This document shows, one piece after another, positions 22,755 to 36,242 of a stretch of DNA of 41,604 bases. Source of the DNA: Saccoglossus kowalevskii (Eukaryota; Hemichordata; Enteropneusta; Harrimaniidae); the NCBI RefSeq assembly GCF_000003605.2, contig NW_003126885.1:3600-45203 (forward strand). The letters are read 5' to 3'. Made by a program: the position numbers and the translations under genes. The first letter of the stretch is position 1. Each line of letters begins with the position of its first letter. The notes below the pieces were generated by a model. That model did not search any database and was not told where the DNA came from. It worked only from the letters and a program-made list of their open reading frames with translations.

Positions 22755-25700
22755 GGCAAACACCCCCCCCCCCCCCATTCGAGCCTTGTTATTACGCTAT
22801 AACGGCGGTGCTGAGTCTTTTATGTCAATTATACTTCAGAAGAATGGTAGCTTGTATTTCAGTGATTACGGGTAGAAGCAAATGACATGCGCACACAGGT
22901 AAATAAATGACCTGATAATGGTGGTTTGTTGTTTAAACTATTTTTACAAATGTGGGGGGAAACATTGAATGTTGAAATCTTTCTCCACGTGATACAGATC
23001 GGCCAATTCGAATACGGATGAATGGAGGTCCGTGTAACTCTTCTAATCCACAATATAATGAATGCTATGTCCAATGGTCATGGCATGGTCATCATTTCAT
23101 TTCAACTTTAAAATGCATTACAAAGTCGAAACCCGACCAAGCCCGGGAATCCTTTTTAGTTCGTTTATATGGAGCAGAATTATATAGATATACACTGCAG
23201 ATAATTTTAAATACGGCTGCGTCGGCTGATGATCTGTTTCTGATTTACGGCGCGTGGTCACGTCGACATTACAAATAGTTAGGAGTCGCATCACCTTAAA
23301 GTCGCCATGGGAATTACTCGGTGTAAAATACAATCAGCGTTGGTGACGGTTTATTTAATCTTTCCGCGTAACACTTCTTGTTTTTAATACTGTGTAATGT
23401 GCACGATTGGTTTCGTAACCAATTCTCACGGTTATCGTTTCAACTGCCTATGATAGTCAGACGAGTTTGATTTGTTAGGGTACAATGGGCCACCAATTGA
23501 ATGCTAGCGATAAGAGATGTGAAACAGAACGTCAGACGAATCTGTCGCACTGTATCTATGACACTCAGGCTCATATAACCGAGACGACACAAACAGAGTT
23601 CTCGATACAAATGTTATATAGATGTCTGCATCTGTCGTTCAAAAACCTACACATGTTGCCCCATATCAGCGTTGCATCATGGGAAATCGTCCTTTTCTTG
23701 AACATCGGTATGTAATTCTTCTCGGTTCAACATAGTGACCAATGATCACAATCTGAAGTGACAGACGCCATGAAATTGTCCCCAAGGGTCGGAACGTCTC
23801 TGATTAGAAATGGCGGATAACCTCGATCTCGATTTTTGCGGGCTTCATTGCGAGAACTTTAATCGGGAGTTGTGTAAGTTGCGGGGAGTTTTTGTAGTTG
23901 GTTGATACTGAATGGTGGTGTTGAAATCGGACAAAGAACGGGACACCATATTTTTCACGAGATGGTCTCCACCCTACATGACACAGCAGTGGTATTCTAC
24001 ATATGGTTTTATTTGTTATGGGGGAAATAGTGACGAATCATGTTACTTACGTTTTTTACCCATTGTCTCCGAGTGTCATCACAGGGGAATTCCACCAATT
24101 TTAACACGGGACAGAAATAGAGACTCGCCAGAATTAATCACGCAGTGCCGCCAAAACGGGAACTGAACAGCTATAAATCCAAACACCCGTTGTCGTGCAA
24201 TTTATGACAAATTTTGAACACGCATACATATCCCAAGCAACGTAAACAATTTTTAGTTGAAGTACTCGTCTGGGGTTTGTTTTGCACTCAGGCTTGCGCG
24301 ATATGGCCCGTGTTTGTTCAACGATATTACAACAAATAACAAATGCGTTATGATGGATGCTCACAGTATCCACACATTCACGGTCGAAATCAGTTTAACC
24401 ACGCCTGAATAATTCCCCGTCCTTGGTTTAGTCAGAGGACGTTGCCCTCGCGCACAAAGTTTCAAAAATTATGTACGCATCGTCGGCAAGCGACACCAAA
24501 AGCGCCAGGCAATCACTAGAATAATCCAGATGTTGGCAGTTCAGAAATATGTATGAGTGTAAGCATGTGTATAATACGATACAAGTGAATGATTAAATAA
24601 ATACAAAAATACCAATGTCTAAGAACGTTACTCGATACAGAAATATGCAAGCACTAATGTTTGCTTTACAGTAAAACATGTGTTCATTACGCAGATGTGT
24701 CGAATATTAATTTAAAAAAAATAGGTAAATGCGGAAGAGATATTCACTCGAAGCTGTGTTCACAGTTAATATTAATAACGCCGTGCTTAAGTGCAAAAAC
24801 CCGGTCTGATGGAACAGTATGTTTTGTTATATTTGTGCCGGAGTAGCGCACTTGGAGGGTTTATTTATGGGTAAATAATAGACAACCAGTCAGCCAATTG
24901 CAATCACATAACCATACCAAGTATATACCTGCACAAATATATAGTCTCCGTGCATAGATTTCAACTTCTTACATAGATTGTTAAAACAGTGTCAGTTATA
25001 CATGGCTTGTTGCGAGGTTATGTGATGAACTGAAGGTTACATTGACAGTCGAATCTACGACTAGTACCCCCCCCCCCGCAAGTCATGACATGACGGCACG
25101 CTTTTCAAGGCAATGACTGGGAAATCAAATAAACAGTACATGTGGTGAAATGAATACGCTTTTTCCTACCTACTGAAAGAGACCAACTAGAGATATGCAG
25201 CCGGGTGTCCATCATTTAAGGGCCTGCAAACGTGACTGATGTCTCAACGTTATGTGTTCTGTTACTTTGCAACGGCCAGTCAAGTCTCCATGCCACGGGC
25301 AAATATCGACATTTCTTTGAGCGCAATGCACGTTGTTTTTACAACGATCCAAATTAAACGAAGTGGAAAAAACGAACACGAAGACAATGTTGACGATGTT
25401 AAGGCTATTCAAGAGATATTCATGGATGTTTCTATCGAGTTTTGTATGGTTTCTTTCTTGTGTTTACGGATAAGGAAGCACGCATATAGATGGGCCCAAA
25501 CAAGCAATAGTCCACCAGAACCACAGTGAGATAGTATGTGTCCTGCAGTTGCAATCTTGTTGATATTGCCGATGGCAAGAACACATACCACTGTCAGTGC
25601 ATTGGACAACGTCACGGAACACGGGACAAAACAGTTTTAATTACCTCCTAGTCCTTGGTGGGAAAATAAACTGGACATTGTTTATTGCACGAGCTATGCA

Positions 25701-28700
25701 AGTAAAGATAGTTTTAATAAGGCCTTTTCTTGAATGAGTACCCATTGTACATATGTGTGTCACCGTTTTCACCAAACAAGCACCACAAGTTCATGTTGGT
25801 CCGGACGGATATACTACACTGCTAAATTCGGAGCCTCGTAACAATATGCCTGGGAAAAAAACCAGCAGAAGACAGAAATAGTACACGAATGTTCATGCGC
25901 TGCTATTTACCAATACGTTATGATATGGCCGCCATTTAAAGTTCAAACTCAAAAATAGCGGTTTACGTTACCGTATGTACAAACGAAATATACTCAAATG
26001 ACATAATAATACAACTGTTACATTATTATTATTTTATATGTTCCGTTGCAGTCTCCAGATCATTTTTCTTAGCTTCTCTATTTCCCTGCTAGAAAAATGA
26101 GTGGCAAATATTATCCTGAATGTAAAGAAATGCAAAGTGCGCGGTCACGATTCATCACTCAAAATATATCAGTTATGGGCCACAAAAAGACTTTGACTAA
26201 ATCAAGACAGTAGGGAGGGCCATGGCTGGCGGCATTACGTCAACGTGCCCCGGGCCGGGAGAGTTGTATATCAGCGGGAACTATCATAACGCGATATTCG
26301 TTTGTTTAAGCCAAGAATTAACTATTGAATGTTATAAATTGACAATGGCGATTCAATCTGATGGATTGCTTTTTCTCTGCTATTTCTGTCCGTTATCTAC
26401 CCGGATATATTCGTGATGCTGGGTGTCACGATTCAACTAACTGGTTTAATACAGAGTTATGGGGTCATTGCATCCTCGTTCTCAATGTTATTAAGCCAAT
26501 GCATCCTCGTACCTAATCACGGGTTTCCAGAAGACCGTAATAACGTTGAATGAGTCGACGCTTTCTCCATTGTCGGATTATATTATAAGAGATGAAATGA
26601 AAGTCAAGCGAATGGAAAAACAAAACAAAATACGCTCTTCTTCTTCTTTTAGTCAGTATCCATGGTTATACTTTGTGACAAGCTTGTCGTTAGAGATAGT
26701 ATGCCGTGTGTTATCACATGAGAAGAGGGCAATTACAAATTGATTGTACTAATATCAGATAAGATATTAGCAAGATATAGAAATATATGACCTGGGTGCG
26801 TTAGTGGGGCTGATTTTGTTATTTTTGTATAAAAATGTACGACTGTCTTCGTTGTGGTCCTTGGTGAAAGCCTCGATGAAATCACACAGAATGATCATAT
26901 ACACACGAATACCGAACGCTGTATATAGCTAGTATCCCCCTCGCTTTCTATCAATATGATGAGCTTCAAGCATGCTATATTGTGCCACATTACAAATACG
27001 TGCGTTAACGTATCATCAACAATCAGTATTGAGTATGTACATAGACCCTCTGGTCTATGGTATGTAGCATGTGCATACAGGGCACTGAAAGAGTTGTAAT
27101 CCAGGGATCGAGTGGTCGGTCGGGACTGGGTGACCGGGAACTGACCTGGCAGTGTGTAGTGCGCAGTTTGTAAAAGGTAACAGGTCGTACTTTGAATGCA
27201 TTTATTATTCACTGGTGTTTAATTTCACTGGTTTTACAGATAAGTAAATTTAAATTCACGTGAACACGTAAAATACCAATACAATTGTTTCCCTGGGAAA
27301 TTCGAGAATTTACAATGCAATGTAATTGTGCAAAAAAAATCAAAATAGTGAAATTAAATGGCAGTGAAAATCAATGCTTTTACAGTAATAGGTAGCCTAG
27401 TAGCCTAGTAATTGTCAACATATGTACCGTTGTGTATTTTTACTTGGCTACAGAATTTTGCTATGCAAATCCGACTGCGCTCTGTCTGTACTGTACTCCA
27501 AGGCATGTCAATAACACAGCGTCAGCGCTTTCTGTAATTCGATTAACGTCAACTGCTGTCACTAATTGTTTCAAAATATTATTATTACACAGCACCGAGT
27601 CTGAGCCGAGTGCGCGTTCACAGGTCTATATAGCCTAGAAGGTCCTGAGTTATCACAGTCACTGTGGTCGTCCCGAATGCTGACATTCGGCAACGGTCGA
27701 TACGCATCGTTTCAACTATTTCACGATGTACGATATACATGCGGACTAAACTAGCTTTTTTTGTTATCACATCCAGCTTTTAAATGTCGTTCAATATTCA
27801 CACATGCTCGCATGCAACCCTCTCGACTGAGTCTCGCTGTCATCTCGCGATCGCCCACAAAGAGCGCATTTACTGATGATGACCTTTCGGGCTAATTAAA
27901 TACATGCATCTCGCTATCAAACCAAACCAAATTAGTGAAATTATATCACCCCCAATACTGTTCATTTAAGAGAAACTTGTTGGTGGCTTTTGGGAAAACA
28001 TGTTACATACGTAAAGACGAGTTTCCGATACCTGCATGGTTACCGACACTTCGTGTGATTCGCCGGTATAACAGGGATGATTTTAACACAGTTCTCCGAA
28101 ACACCGGCAAAATACACTTTAGTAGCAACGACCTCGTTGTCGGTGTATATCCAAGTATGTTGGTGGCATGATTCAGTTGAGATTTCCGTGTTCACAGCAC
28201 AGCCTTCAACGGGCCGCAATCAGGATGACTCCGCGTGGCGTTCCCGGTGAAATCGTCAACTGTGCGATACTGTTCAACTGTCTCTTCGTCACAGTATCCA
28301 CTCATACTATAATACACGGGTCACGTGACACGTTGCCCCCTTTTATAATAATTATTCACGTACCGCATACTGTGGCTTAATATAAACATGGTGTTTCAAA
28401 AAGTCTATTTTTCATATTTTCCAAATAATTCTAACCAGAATTTTATTGCCGTGATGATTACGCGAGGTTTACTAACATCCGGTTACAAATGAGATTACGA
28501 TCTTCAAACTGGAAAACATTGATGTTTAAGCAGTGAGTGCGTGTGGGATAAGGGAGTGGGTATCAATCTCAGCACGGTCATTACGAAAATTGGAATCGTG
28601 TCTAAAAGGCATTGTCGTTACATAACCAGGATGACCGAATATGTCACGAGGACTGATTTAGGAAGATTCGAGAAGTAAATAAAAACACGCATCATATAGT

Positions 28701-28778
28701 CGGAAATGTTGAACACAAGAAATGTTCACAAATAAATGTCGGTATAAAGCAAAAACTACACGCGTCCTTCATTGGAAA

Positions 28779-29206
28779 TTAAAGCGCGGTAGTCTCGCGC
28801 TGCCGCATGTGCGACATTTGTGTTGATAAACATTGATTTTCCCACAATTCAATGCCTCTTCAAATGGAAATCACGACATGACGTTTGANNNNNNNNNNNN
28901 NNNNNNNNNNNNNNNNNNNNNNNNNNNNNNNNNNNNNNNNNNNNNNNNNNNNNNNNNNNNNNNNNNNNNNNNNNNNNNNNNNNNNNNNNNNNNNNNNNNN
29001 NNNNNNNNNNNNNNNNNNNNNNNNNNNNNNNNNNNNNNNNNNNNNNNNNNNNNNNNNNNNNNNNNNNNNNNNNNNNNNNNNNNNNNNNNNNNNNNNNNNN
29101 NNNNNNNNNNNNNNNNNNNNNNNNNNNNNNNNNNNNNNNNNNNNNNNNNNNNNNNNNNNNNNNNNNNNNNNNNNNNATGCGCAGCGCGACGACTACCGCG
29201 CTTTAA
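28779..29206 (-). mobile_element. MITE family B, long subtype, interrupted by assembly gap
   Basis: The left end TTAA-AGCGCGGTAGTCTCGCGC and the right end GCGCGACGACTACCGCGCT-TTAA are inverted repeats lying on either side of the N run. The left arm continues with GTGTTGATAAACATTG and TTTTCCCACAATTC, matching the reverse complement of the right side of the 12556-12813 copy. The two arms give 140 known bases. Confidence 0.65.
28889..29176. other. Assembly gap, 288 N
   Basis: Unresolved bases. Open frames crossing the run are artefacts. It falls inside a MITE with inverted ends. Confidence 0.99.
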
Positions 29207-29830
29207 ATTATTAGTACGTGAGTATTTTTTCGGCGGGTGGCATGCTCGGGATTTTGGAATTATAAATAATACGATAATGAACTATTTATTGTAAATCATG
29301 CATGGACTTTTAAGAATTCTCTTGCATGGTATTCTGTGCACGTTTTTATTAGATTCGGATGAGTTATGGTTGTAAACAGATATGAGATTACTGTCACAGT
29401 AAACGTGGGACGAGATTTCATGTAAGCCTGTGTCAGGGACCCCAGAGGTCAGGGACTAACCACCATCGGTTTTTACACGATAATAACAAATAAACAAATT
29501 AATATTAGGCTGGAAAATTCCATATTCATAAATATAAGCCAAAACACGTTTGGTTACGCAGATATAACACCGGTGACATGCCGTCGTAGTGTTTAATCCG
29601 AATAAACTCCAGGCGAACCTGGCGCGAACTTTAAATCACCATTTGATTCCAAATAGATTGAATTGGCCCGGGCTGTATCATGTCTTTCACATACTTTGTA
29701 AGAATACGGTGAATAATAACTTATACAGGTTGTTTTAAAAATGAACAAATTTCTGTCTGTCGTTGTTGCCATTTGAATTAATTTAAACATGGGAAACATA
29801 AAGTCATGAAGTCGCCACTACGATTTTCAG

Positions 29831-29957
29831 TTAAAACGTCGCATACAACAGTCCGTGTTCGATATGGGTCCCATGCAACGCGAATAAAATAAATTGTTTG
29901 TTTATTTGTTTACACGGAATTTGAACGCGCGCTGCGCGACAGCCGTATAGCGTGTTA
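29831..29957 (-). mobile_element. MITE family B, decayed copy
   Basis: Contains GTTCGATATGGGTCCCATGC, GTTTATTTGTTTACACGG and TTGAACGCGCGCTGCGCGAC, all family B landmarks in the order of the 5194-5326 copy. The right inverted end has been lost. Confidence 0.5.
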
Positions 29958-30581
29958 ACAGCGTTGACGCACTCTGCGGTTCACCTGCGTGGCAAACGGC
30001 TGGTTAAACTGCAGAGCGGGCGATATATGCAATCCATCATCTATCGAAGCATTCACAAGACTAAAAACCGCTCAATATCAGTCGTTACAGCAACAAGGAG
30101 TAAATCCAGGTCAAATGATTGCGCGAAGCAGTCAGTGACAATCTGACAACTTCAGCTGACTTTTCTCTGTCTCGCAGGATTTATTTAAAAATCCTGGAAT
30201 TCAAATTGATTACTTATACTGATTAGGAAGGTTGTTATCAGTCTAGCATACTCTGATCAATGAATCCATACCCATTACTTAATTTGATGCAAATATACAT
30301 ACATGATTCTTAATTTCTAACAAACACGTGAGGGGTCAGAAAAGGCGTTTAGTTCACGTTCCTGTTGACGGGGGGGGGGGGTATATCAATCAGGTTCCTA
30401 ATATTGCATCTTCAAGTCGCATATTGGATTAATTGCACCTTAAACCAAAATAACTTAGCGTGTACAATGTTGCCAGGGGTTTAAGAGAGCATTAATAAAG
30501 ACGTGGCCCTGAATATAATTAAACGAATTATTAATACATTTTTAGAAGGCACCATATTTTATAGATATTTGCCTTGACATC

Positions 30582-30734
30582 TTAAAGCGGGAGAGTCGTC
30601 GCCTGCGCATGCGTCAGATGGCCATAGCGTGTCATTGTTTACAAACAAGCGTCTACCCGTGAGCCTTTGGGTTTTTAGCGTGTGTTGTCGGTTGGGACTC
30701 AATTCCCGCGCGTGCGCGTACCCTCCCGCTTTAA
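30582..30734 (+). mobile_element. MITE family A, copy 4, TTAA flanked
   Basis: A 153-bp copy with intact TTAA at both ends, left AGCGGGAGAGTCGTCGCCTG and right GCGTACCCTCCCGCT. Carries the shared interior (GGCCATAGCGTGTCATTG, CAAGCGTCTACCCGTGAGCC). In intron 1. Confidence 0.78.
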
Positions 30735-33700
30735 ATAAACACTGCAAGCATTGGTATAGATAAATCGTTACATTTAATGTGAGGATCGCTTGAATAATAA
30801 CCAATGATGAAACAAGGTAAAGTTAGTCAACTGCGGCTAATTCAAAATACATTAATTAAATGATGATGCCGCCGTTTGCCCTGGGTAGCACGCGCCGCAC
30901 CAAAATAGCTGTGCAGCCCAGTGGACGCGGAGTGTTATTTCAGGTGAATCACACTAAGACCAGCTTAACCTCCGATAACACTGAGTTATCTGAAGATTTG
31001 ATAGATGAATGTTACTTCGGGCCGGGGGTAATTGTTTACTTTATCTGTTAGATGGCCATTCTATAATTAGTCTTCGTATGCTCAGATTGATCCCCGGTGT
31101 TGTAGGATTATCATTTGTATGACGTCATCGGGGTTATATTGAGTCAAATTGATATTTAATGAACTTCCGCGCTCTGCATCCTGTGGCGTTGGCTTTGCCG
31201 GCTTGCTGATTATCTTCAAGGTTTTTTTATAGGGTGGCGTGTGTGTTTTCAGTGGCGTATCCGCTTCACTGAGCATGAACCAAATTTTTATAAACGACCT
31301 TACATCGAGAGAGACTAGTGGCTTATGACTCTTAACGTTCAATATCTCTGGCTAAGTAGTTTTTTGTGCTATTTCAGGTTACTGTGTATAGAAAAGATGG
31401 ATTGTTAAAGTAAATAGCAATGGTCTTACGCAACCACGCATGTACCAAGTGATGCGATTTCATCGCAAACTGAGCTGCCTGATTTTGGCTAGAAATTGTT
31501 ATGAAAGAAATTACAAATCTGCTATCATGATCGAGTCGGAGGATGTGCATCTGAGGTACTGTCCCATTTATACTCTACAGGCCCGCCTTTTCTGGAGATC
31601 GGTACTGACCCACGATGAAGGGCAGTACCATGTATGGGGGATATCAGTATAACAAAATAATTTACGTCTTGTTATTATTGATTCGGCTTCGATCGGTTAC
31701 CTTCGGTGATTCACACACACTTTATTTCTAATTCGGCATTCGACACACCGAAGCAAACACATAGAGATTATGACGTTATTCTAGACCGTTTTCGAACGCT
31801 TTGGGGGCATCGTCCAAATTTTGAGGGCGCCCTAAATGTTTGTACCGAAGACCGACACCCTATCAATCCTCTGGAAATATTTCAGGACCGAGGACGTTAC
31901 ACATAATTAAATTGGCAATGAACTATTATTTTTACCATGTACACTTGTACCTACTGACTCTCACGACCGTACAAAGACGGCCATTAAACATGTTAATTCA
32001 TAGACAAGAAGATGGTTTATATAGACATTCTTTGTACATGGTAATCTGTGGTGCATTCAAAATCCAGAATAATTACGACGCAATTTTGTTAAGCCCTCTC
32101 CTTCAATGACGGCATGATGAGTTAAATTGGATTTTCTGGTGGTTTGAGGTACTCACTGTGTTTGGAAGAATATCTAGTTAGCGTCAATAGCAAGATGACT
32201 GCCACGAGTAGGAAATTTAAATAATTGCACAATCAATTTGTGATTGGTCTAAATTGTTTATCCTTTCGAGAACACCAAGCTCGCACTAAACAAACTCGGC
32301 TAAATGATATGCTGCACGAAGAGTGCAAATCCTGTACATTCTGCGCATGTCCGATTAGAGGGAATATTAAGGAACACTTAAGGAATATTGGTGCTACGCT
32401 AGTTTGCAGAGGGAGATCGCGTGTTAAATGTTAAAGTCATTGTCGAAAAAACACAGCCTCTTTACGGCACTGGCGACAACAAAACGAAAATTACATATAC
32501 TAGTCGGATTCCGATCTAATTGACCTCGTGTATCTCTCCTGCACGAGGCCAATTTGGGACCGATACACACAATAGTGACATTTCAACTGTTGTGATAGTA
32601 TTCTGAGGTAGAAACGCAAAATTAAACCTTTCCCAAAATGAAAATCGAGTGCTATAGTCGATTTCATCGTATTGGGGGGGGGGAATTATCTTTAAATAGT
32701 TTATCGTATTTAGGCTCATGGCCCATTTACTCTGAGCCTGAATAGTTTTAAAAAATAATAGTAAATTCCAATTCCTCTTCAATTTTAAATGCATGAAAAC
32801 AAAAAGATGATACACTATAAATGTTGGGTATTAATCTTGAATCTATTTGCCTCTCTATAAACGACCTGGATTCACATATAATCATGTGTACTAGGTTTAT
32901 CGTAGATAATTTGTTTGCCTGGATCATCTGGGGTTGTAGAAGACCATGTTATCACCTGTCAAACCATGTTCATTCCGTCCGTCGCCAAACTTGTGTGCGC
33001 ATGGTTTACAACGATAACTGAACGATTATGAACTTCAATCACAAATGGTGCAGTGAAAGAATTTAGAAAAAAACACACACGGACAATTGTATTTTCTTTC
33101 AGAACCGGCACCATGAACTTGATAACGGACACTATGACATTTTCATACAGTCTCGCTATACATGTATAAAACAGGTGTAAATGATCAATTGAAAACTCAG
33201 ACGTCAAGCATGGACAGAGAATAAAACATGAATGTGCCTCATTAGGCGAAACCTGGTAATTACTCTGGCCGTCTTATGCATTCAATAGAGAACCATCATG
33301 ATAAAACACACACTGCACTGTCCGCTCGCTTTATTAAAAGACTTTGCGAAGTACCAAATTATACTAGTGGACAGACAGTATGCACGGCTACTGTACGGTG
33401 CTAGATCATTAACATGGAGTGCATGTATGGCTCAATACAGAACTTTTAAAGATTAGACTAGTCGGTACAATAGAGCCTTATTCTGAAGCGTCATTCCCCG
33501 GTGACCACCAATAATTCCGTCGAATTACGGTGTATGCATGTCGTTACAATAATCCCAATTCCGGTTCATTCAAGCGTGAAATCGGCGTGAAACGGCTTAA
33601 AACACTAGAATATCCGTCATTGAAACCACTGTCATAATTATACGAAGCATGATTTGAAATAAATGGTCATAAATTAAAAACATCAGAAATCGTGGTATTA

Positions 33701-34206
33701 AAAAAAAATACCCAGCGAAGGTGAAGAATGGTCACAGCGATAAAGTTGATTCACCTCAGCGATATGTCATCGATATTATATTGCGTATGTACGAGTACGG
33801 CGTTGCTAGATGTAAATGTGTGCCACCTGTTTGGACGACACATTATCAATTATTCTGACAACTGTGCATTAGTGTGGAATAAAATAACCACGCGAGTCCC
33901 ACAATAAATGTGCGGAAGCGTATGTGCTCTATACATTATAATAACCCTTGTAAATTGATCTGACACCCCTTTGGTATAAACCTTAATACAATTATACAGG
34001 AAACTCGTGTGATCAGCATTTCTGATTTCACGATACGCGTACCAGGGTCTTACATCGCCTACACGGCCGCACTTGTCTGGCAAATGCGTGAGGGAAGTCC
34101 ATTTCAACATTTAAATTTTCATACCGCGCGGGAAGTGACATACAGGTACGTTCAGTATCGCTTGTTCCCGGTCCTGACGATGTATCATCTAAACTTTAGT
34201 ACATAC

Positions 34207-35002
34207 CTTTGGTAACGTCAAAATCCTTCGAAGATATTGTATTGGAATGTGTAATGTCATTATCAGTTGTCGGTTGTATGTTGATCACACGACGTTGAAT
34301 AACGGTATTCAGTGGTGTAGCCGGGATTATATCACTGTTATCATCATTGAGAAGTGACGGTAATGTGCAAGTATATTCCAGCTGTTGCTCAGACAGCCAA
34401 TGATCGGTATCTGTCGGCTGAACCTTGACCTGGAGGGTCTCGCCACGCTCATATTCTTTTCGTTCGGATAATATCGATGTTTTATCCGATGGTGCGGCTA
34501 TGTTCGCGTTATAATACAGACCATGCTTGTGGATTAGTTCCCGCTGCGGTATTTCGGAGTCCCGGTTGTAAATTGAAGCCAAATGAGTGTCTAAAGTCTC
34601 GTAGCTCGATATATCTGCTGGAAAATTAGTTAGATCCGATTCCAACTCTATAAATTCCCCTCCAGGTAATTTAATAATTTCGACATTACCATAAAAGTGA
34701 TTCTCCTCGGGTCCATCACGGTTCAGACGTTTCCGACTCAAATGTTTCTTCTCCTCACATGGGGTTGTTATCGTTGTTTTTCTCCCTCTTGAAGGTGCTT
34801 CTTTCCTGTACGTCCGTGTTTCCAATCCAGACACATTTTGGTTGATGTCAACTTCATTCAGCGTCATCCCCTTGCCATGTCCAGGGGCTGATCGTTGTCT
34901 ATTACCGGGTCGACGTCGGGGTCGGGACTGGTCGCTATTACATCCCCCATTAGCAGCACAAAGGTCGTTAATAATAAACTGTAGTTGGTTTTCCAGGTCC
35001 AT
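34207..35002 (-). CDS. Exon 1 (coding part): N-terminus of an unnamed disordered protein
   Basis: This is the first coding exon, 265 full codons plus one base. The start ATG at 35002 sits in a good Kozak context (AAAAAATGG, with A at -3 and G at +4) and begins MDLENQLQFIINDL, a short amphipathic stretch. A basic segment with PRRRPGNRQR follows at residues 28-37, and there is another Lys/Arg-rich patch near residues 85-94. The remainder is acidic and polar, with no membrane segment, signal peptide or known domain. The exon ends at AAAG|GTATGT, a strong donor, and leaves phase 1. That matches exon 2, which opens with two bases; the split codon makes GAT (Asp, residue 266). An untranslated leader and further 5' exons upstream are possible. 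The open frame and the splice site are seen; membership in the larger gene is inferred from phase and strand. Confidence 0.75.
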
Positions 35003-35110
35003 TTTTTAAATCAACGCGGTCGTTAGTTTCACTTAACCGGCTACAGTAACAGGTACGCCGTGAGTTTGAAACAGTACCCCGTCCACTGATTGGCGGACAC
35101 ACCAGTTAAG
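35003..35110 (-). promoter_or_regulatory. Leader / proximal promoter candidate with CCAAT box
   Basis: Immediately upstream of the probable start codon. A CCAAT motif on the minus strand (ATTGG on the plus strand at 35089-35093) lies about 87 bp before the ATG, within CCGCCAATCAG. No TATA box is obvious. CTGTTACTGTAG at about 35037-35048 could instead be an acceptor for an untranslated first exon, in which case the promoter would lie further right. Confidence 0.25.
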
Positions 35111-36242
35111 GGCAGTGTGTAAATTAACAACGTCTTCTTGGGTAAAATCATGTCATACGGCTCTGGTCCTAGTTAAGAGCTTATGAGCTGACACTTGTTC
35201 CACATAGTTGTAGTTCCGTACTCTCGTTTGTTATTTAAATCATCGGTCTAGTATGTTATAATTATAGTGCAACTGGATTTGATAAAAGAAACAAAGCATA
35301 TACTCGTCCATTCTCCTATTGACGCTGCAAGGCAGGCGACTTTCCTTAGCACAATTCACTGACTCAACAGCCAATAGCCGCACCCATGCATCCACAGAAG
35401 AAGTTATAGCGATATTTGGCCGAACTCCGTGAGTCCTAGGTTACCATAACCACACTAACCATGCACCAGCCATATCAACTCCCTTTTCGTCAGAGGTGTG
35501 TCCATCCGCCCGTCCGTTCGTTCGTTGGATAAGTTGTTTTTCGATTCATTTAATTGGCAGTTGGATATTTGTAGCTGTCACCAGGATGAATCATATTTCA
35601 GACATGGGTCGATTCCATATTTGGCACGAAGGACCCGCACAATTTGACGACAGAATTCGAAATGTTCGGCTGTTAAACATTTTCTTTTGTTTGTGTATCC
35701 GAAGCCACGTTTCACTATATTATCACGTCATGTTCATGACTTTTTTACTGAAAACTTTCTACAGCCGACTTTGTTCAAGTATTAATAAAAAGAAAACAGA
35801 ATTTACACTTTGCTTTTTTCACCCTATTTAATATAGCAACTTTGCTGACTTATCCTAAAACTAATTACGCCCAAACAAGCGTTTAATCAAACTTAGTTTG
35901 ACGATCACATAAATGGTTGGCTTGCCAGTTGGCTAGTTCCCCATGTACGTTGGAGCCATTAAATTTAAAATGGCCGATGGGGACGGGGACTAGGTCATCC
36001 ATCGACAATGATTTGAACTTATGTTTTAACCTGCATATATCATACATCATTTAAACTGAAATTAAACCAAATTCTAGTCTGTCTGACAAAACTATAACCC
36101 AATGCGACATGCGGCTGCCATTGATGACATTTCAGCAAATCCGATGGGGACCGGTTCACTAGCGACGTTGCATCCTTATCCTGTAATGCCATGGACATTT
36201 ATCACTTTGTCTCGACTGAATTAATTTACTTGAAAAGTCCTG

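Larger units (their letters stand above)
19001..34206. other. Intron 1, 15.2 kb
   Basis: Bounded by the exon 1 donor (GTATGT) and the exon 2 acceptor. Contains the exon 2 fragment, a possible plus-strand coding fragment at 19694-19890, several MITEs and the gap. A T-run of 18 lies near 20187, C-runs near 22764 and 25067, and a G-run near 30369. I see no convincing gene in 20200-22590, 22760-28770 or 30740-34200. Confidence 0.6.
876..35002 (-). other. Six-exon gene locus, unnamed, 3' end outside window
   Basis: Extent of a split gene reconstructed on the minus strand from exons at 34207-35002, 17874-19000, 2535-2663, 2257-2297, 1776-1906 and 876-935. Each junction has a GT donor and an AG acceptor, and the phases chain without conflict: exon 1 ends in phase 1, exon 2 runs 1 to 0, exon 3 runs 0 to 0, exon 4 runs 0 to 2, exon 5 runs 2 to 1, exon 6 runs 1 to 1. 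Intron lengths are about 15.2 kb, 15.2 kb, 237 bp, 350 bp and 840 bp. The joined frame has no stop over 2,284 nt. No exon in phase was found in 1-875, so the 3' part lies off the left edge. The protein looks intrinsically disordered, and I do not recognise the family. Extra or alternative exons inside the two long introns cannot be excluded. Confidence 0.72.

Noticed and set aside
28833-29294. 153-codon and 109-codon frames across the N run
   Set aside because: Artefacts of translating N as open codons.
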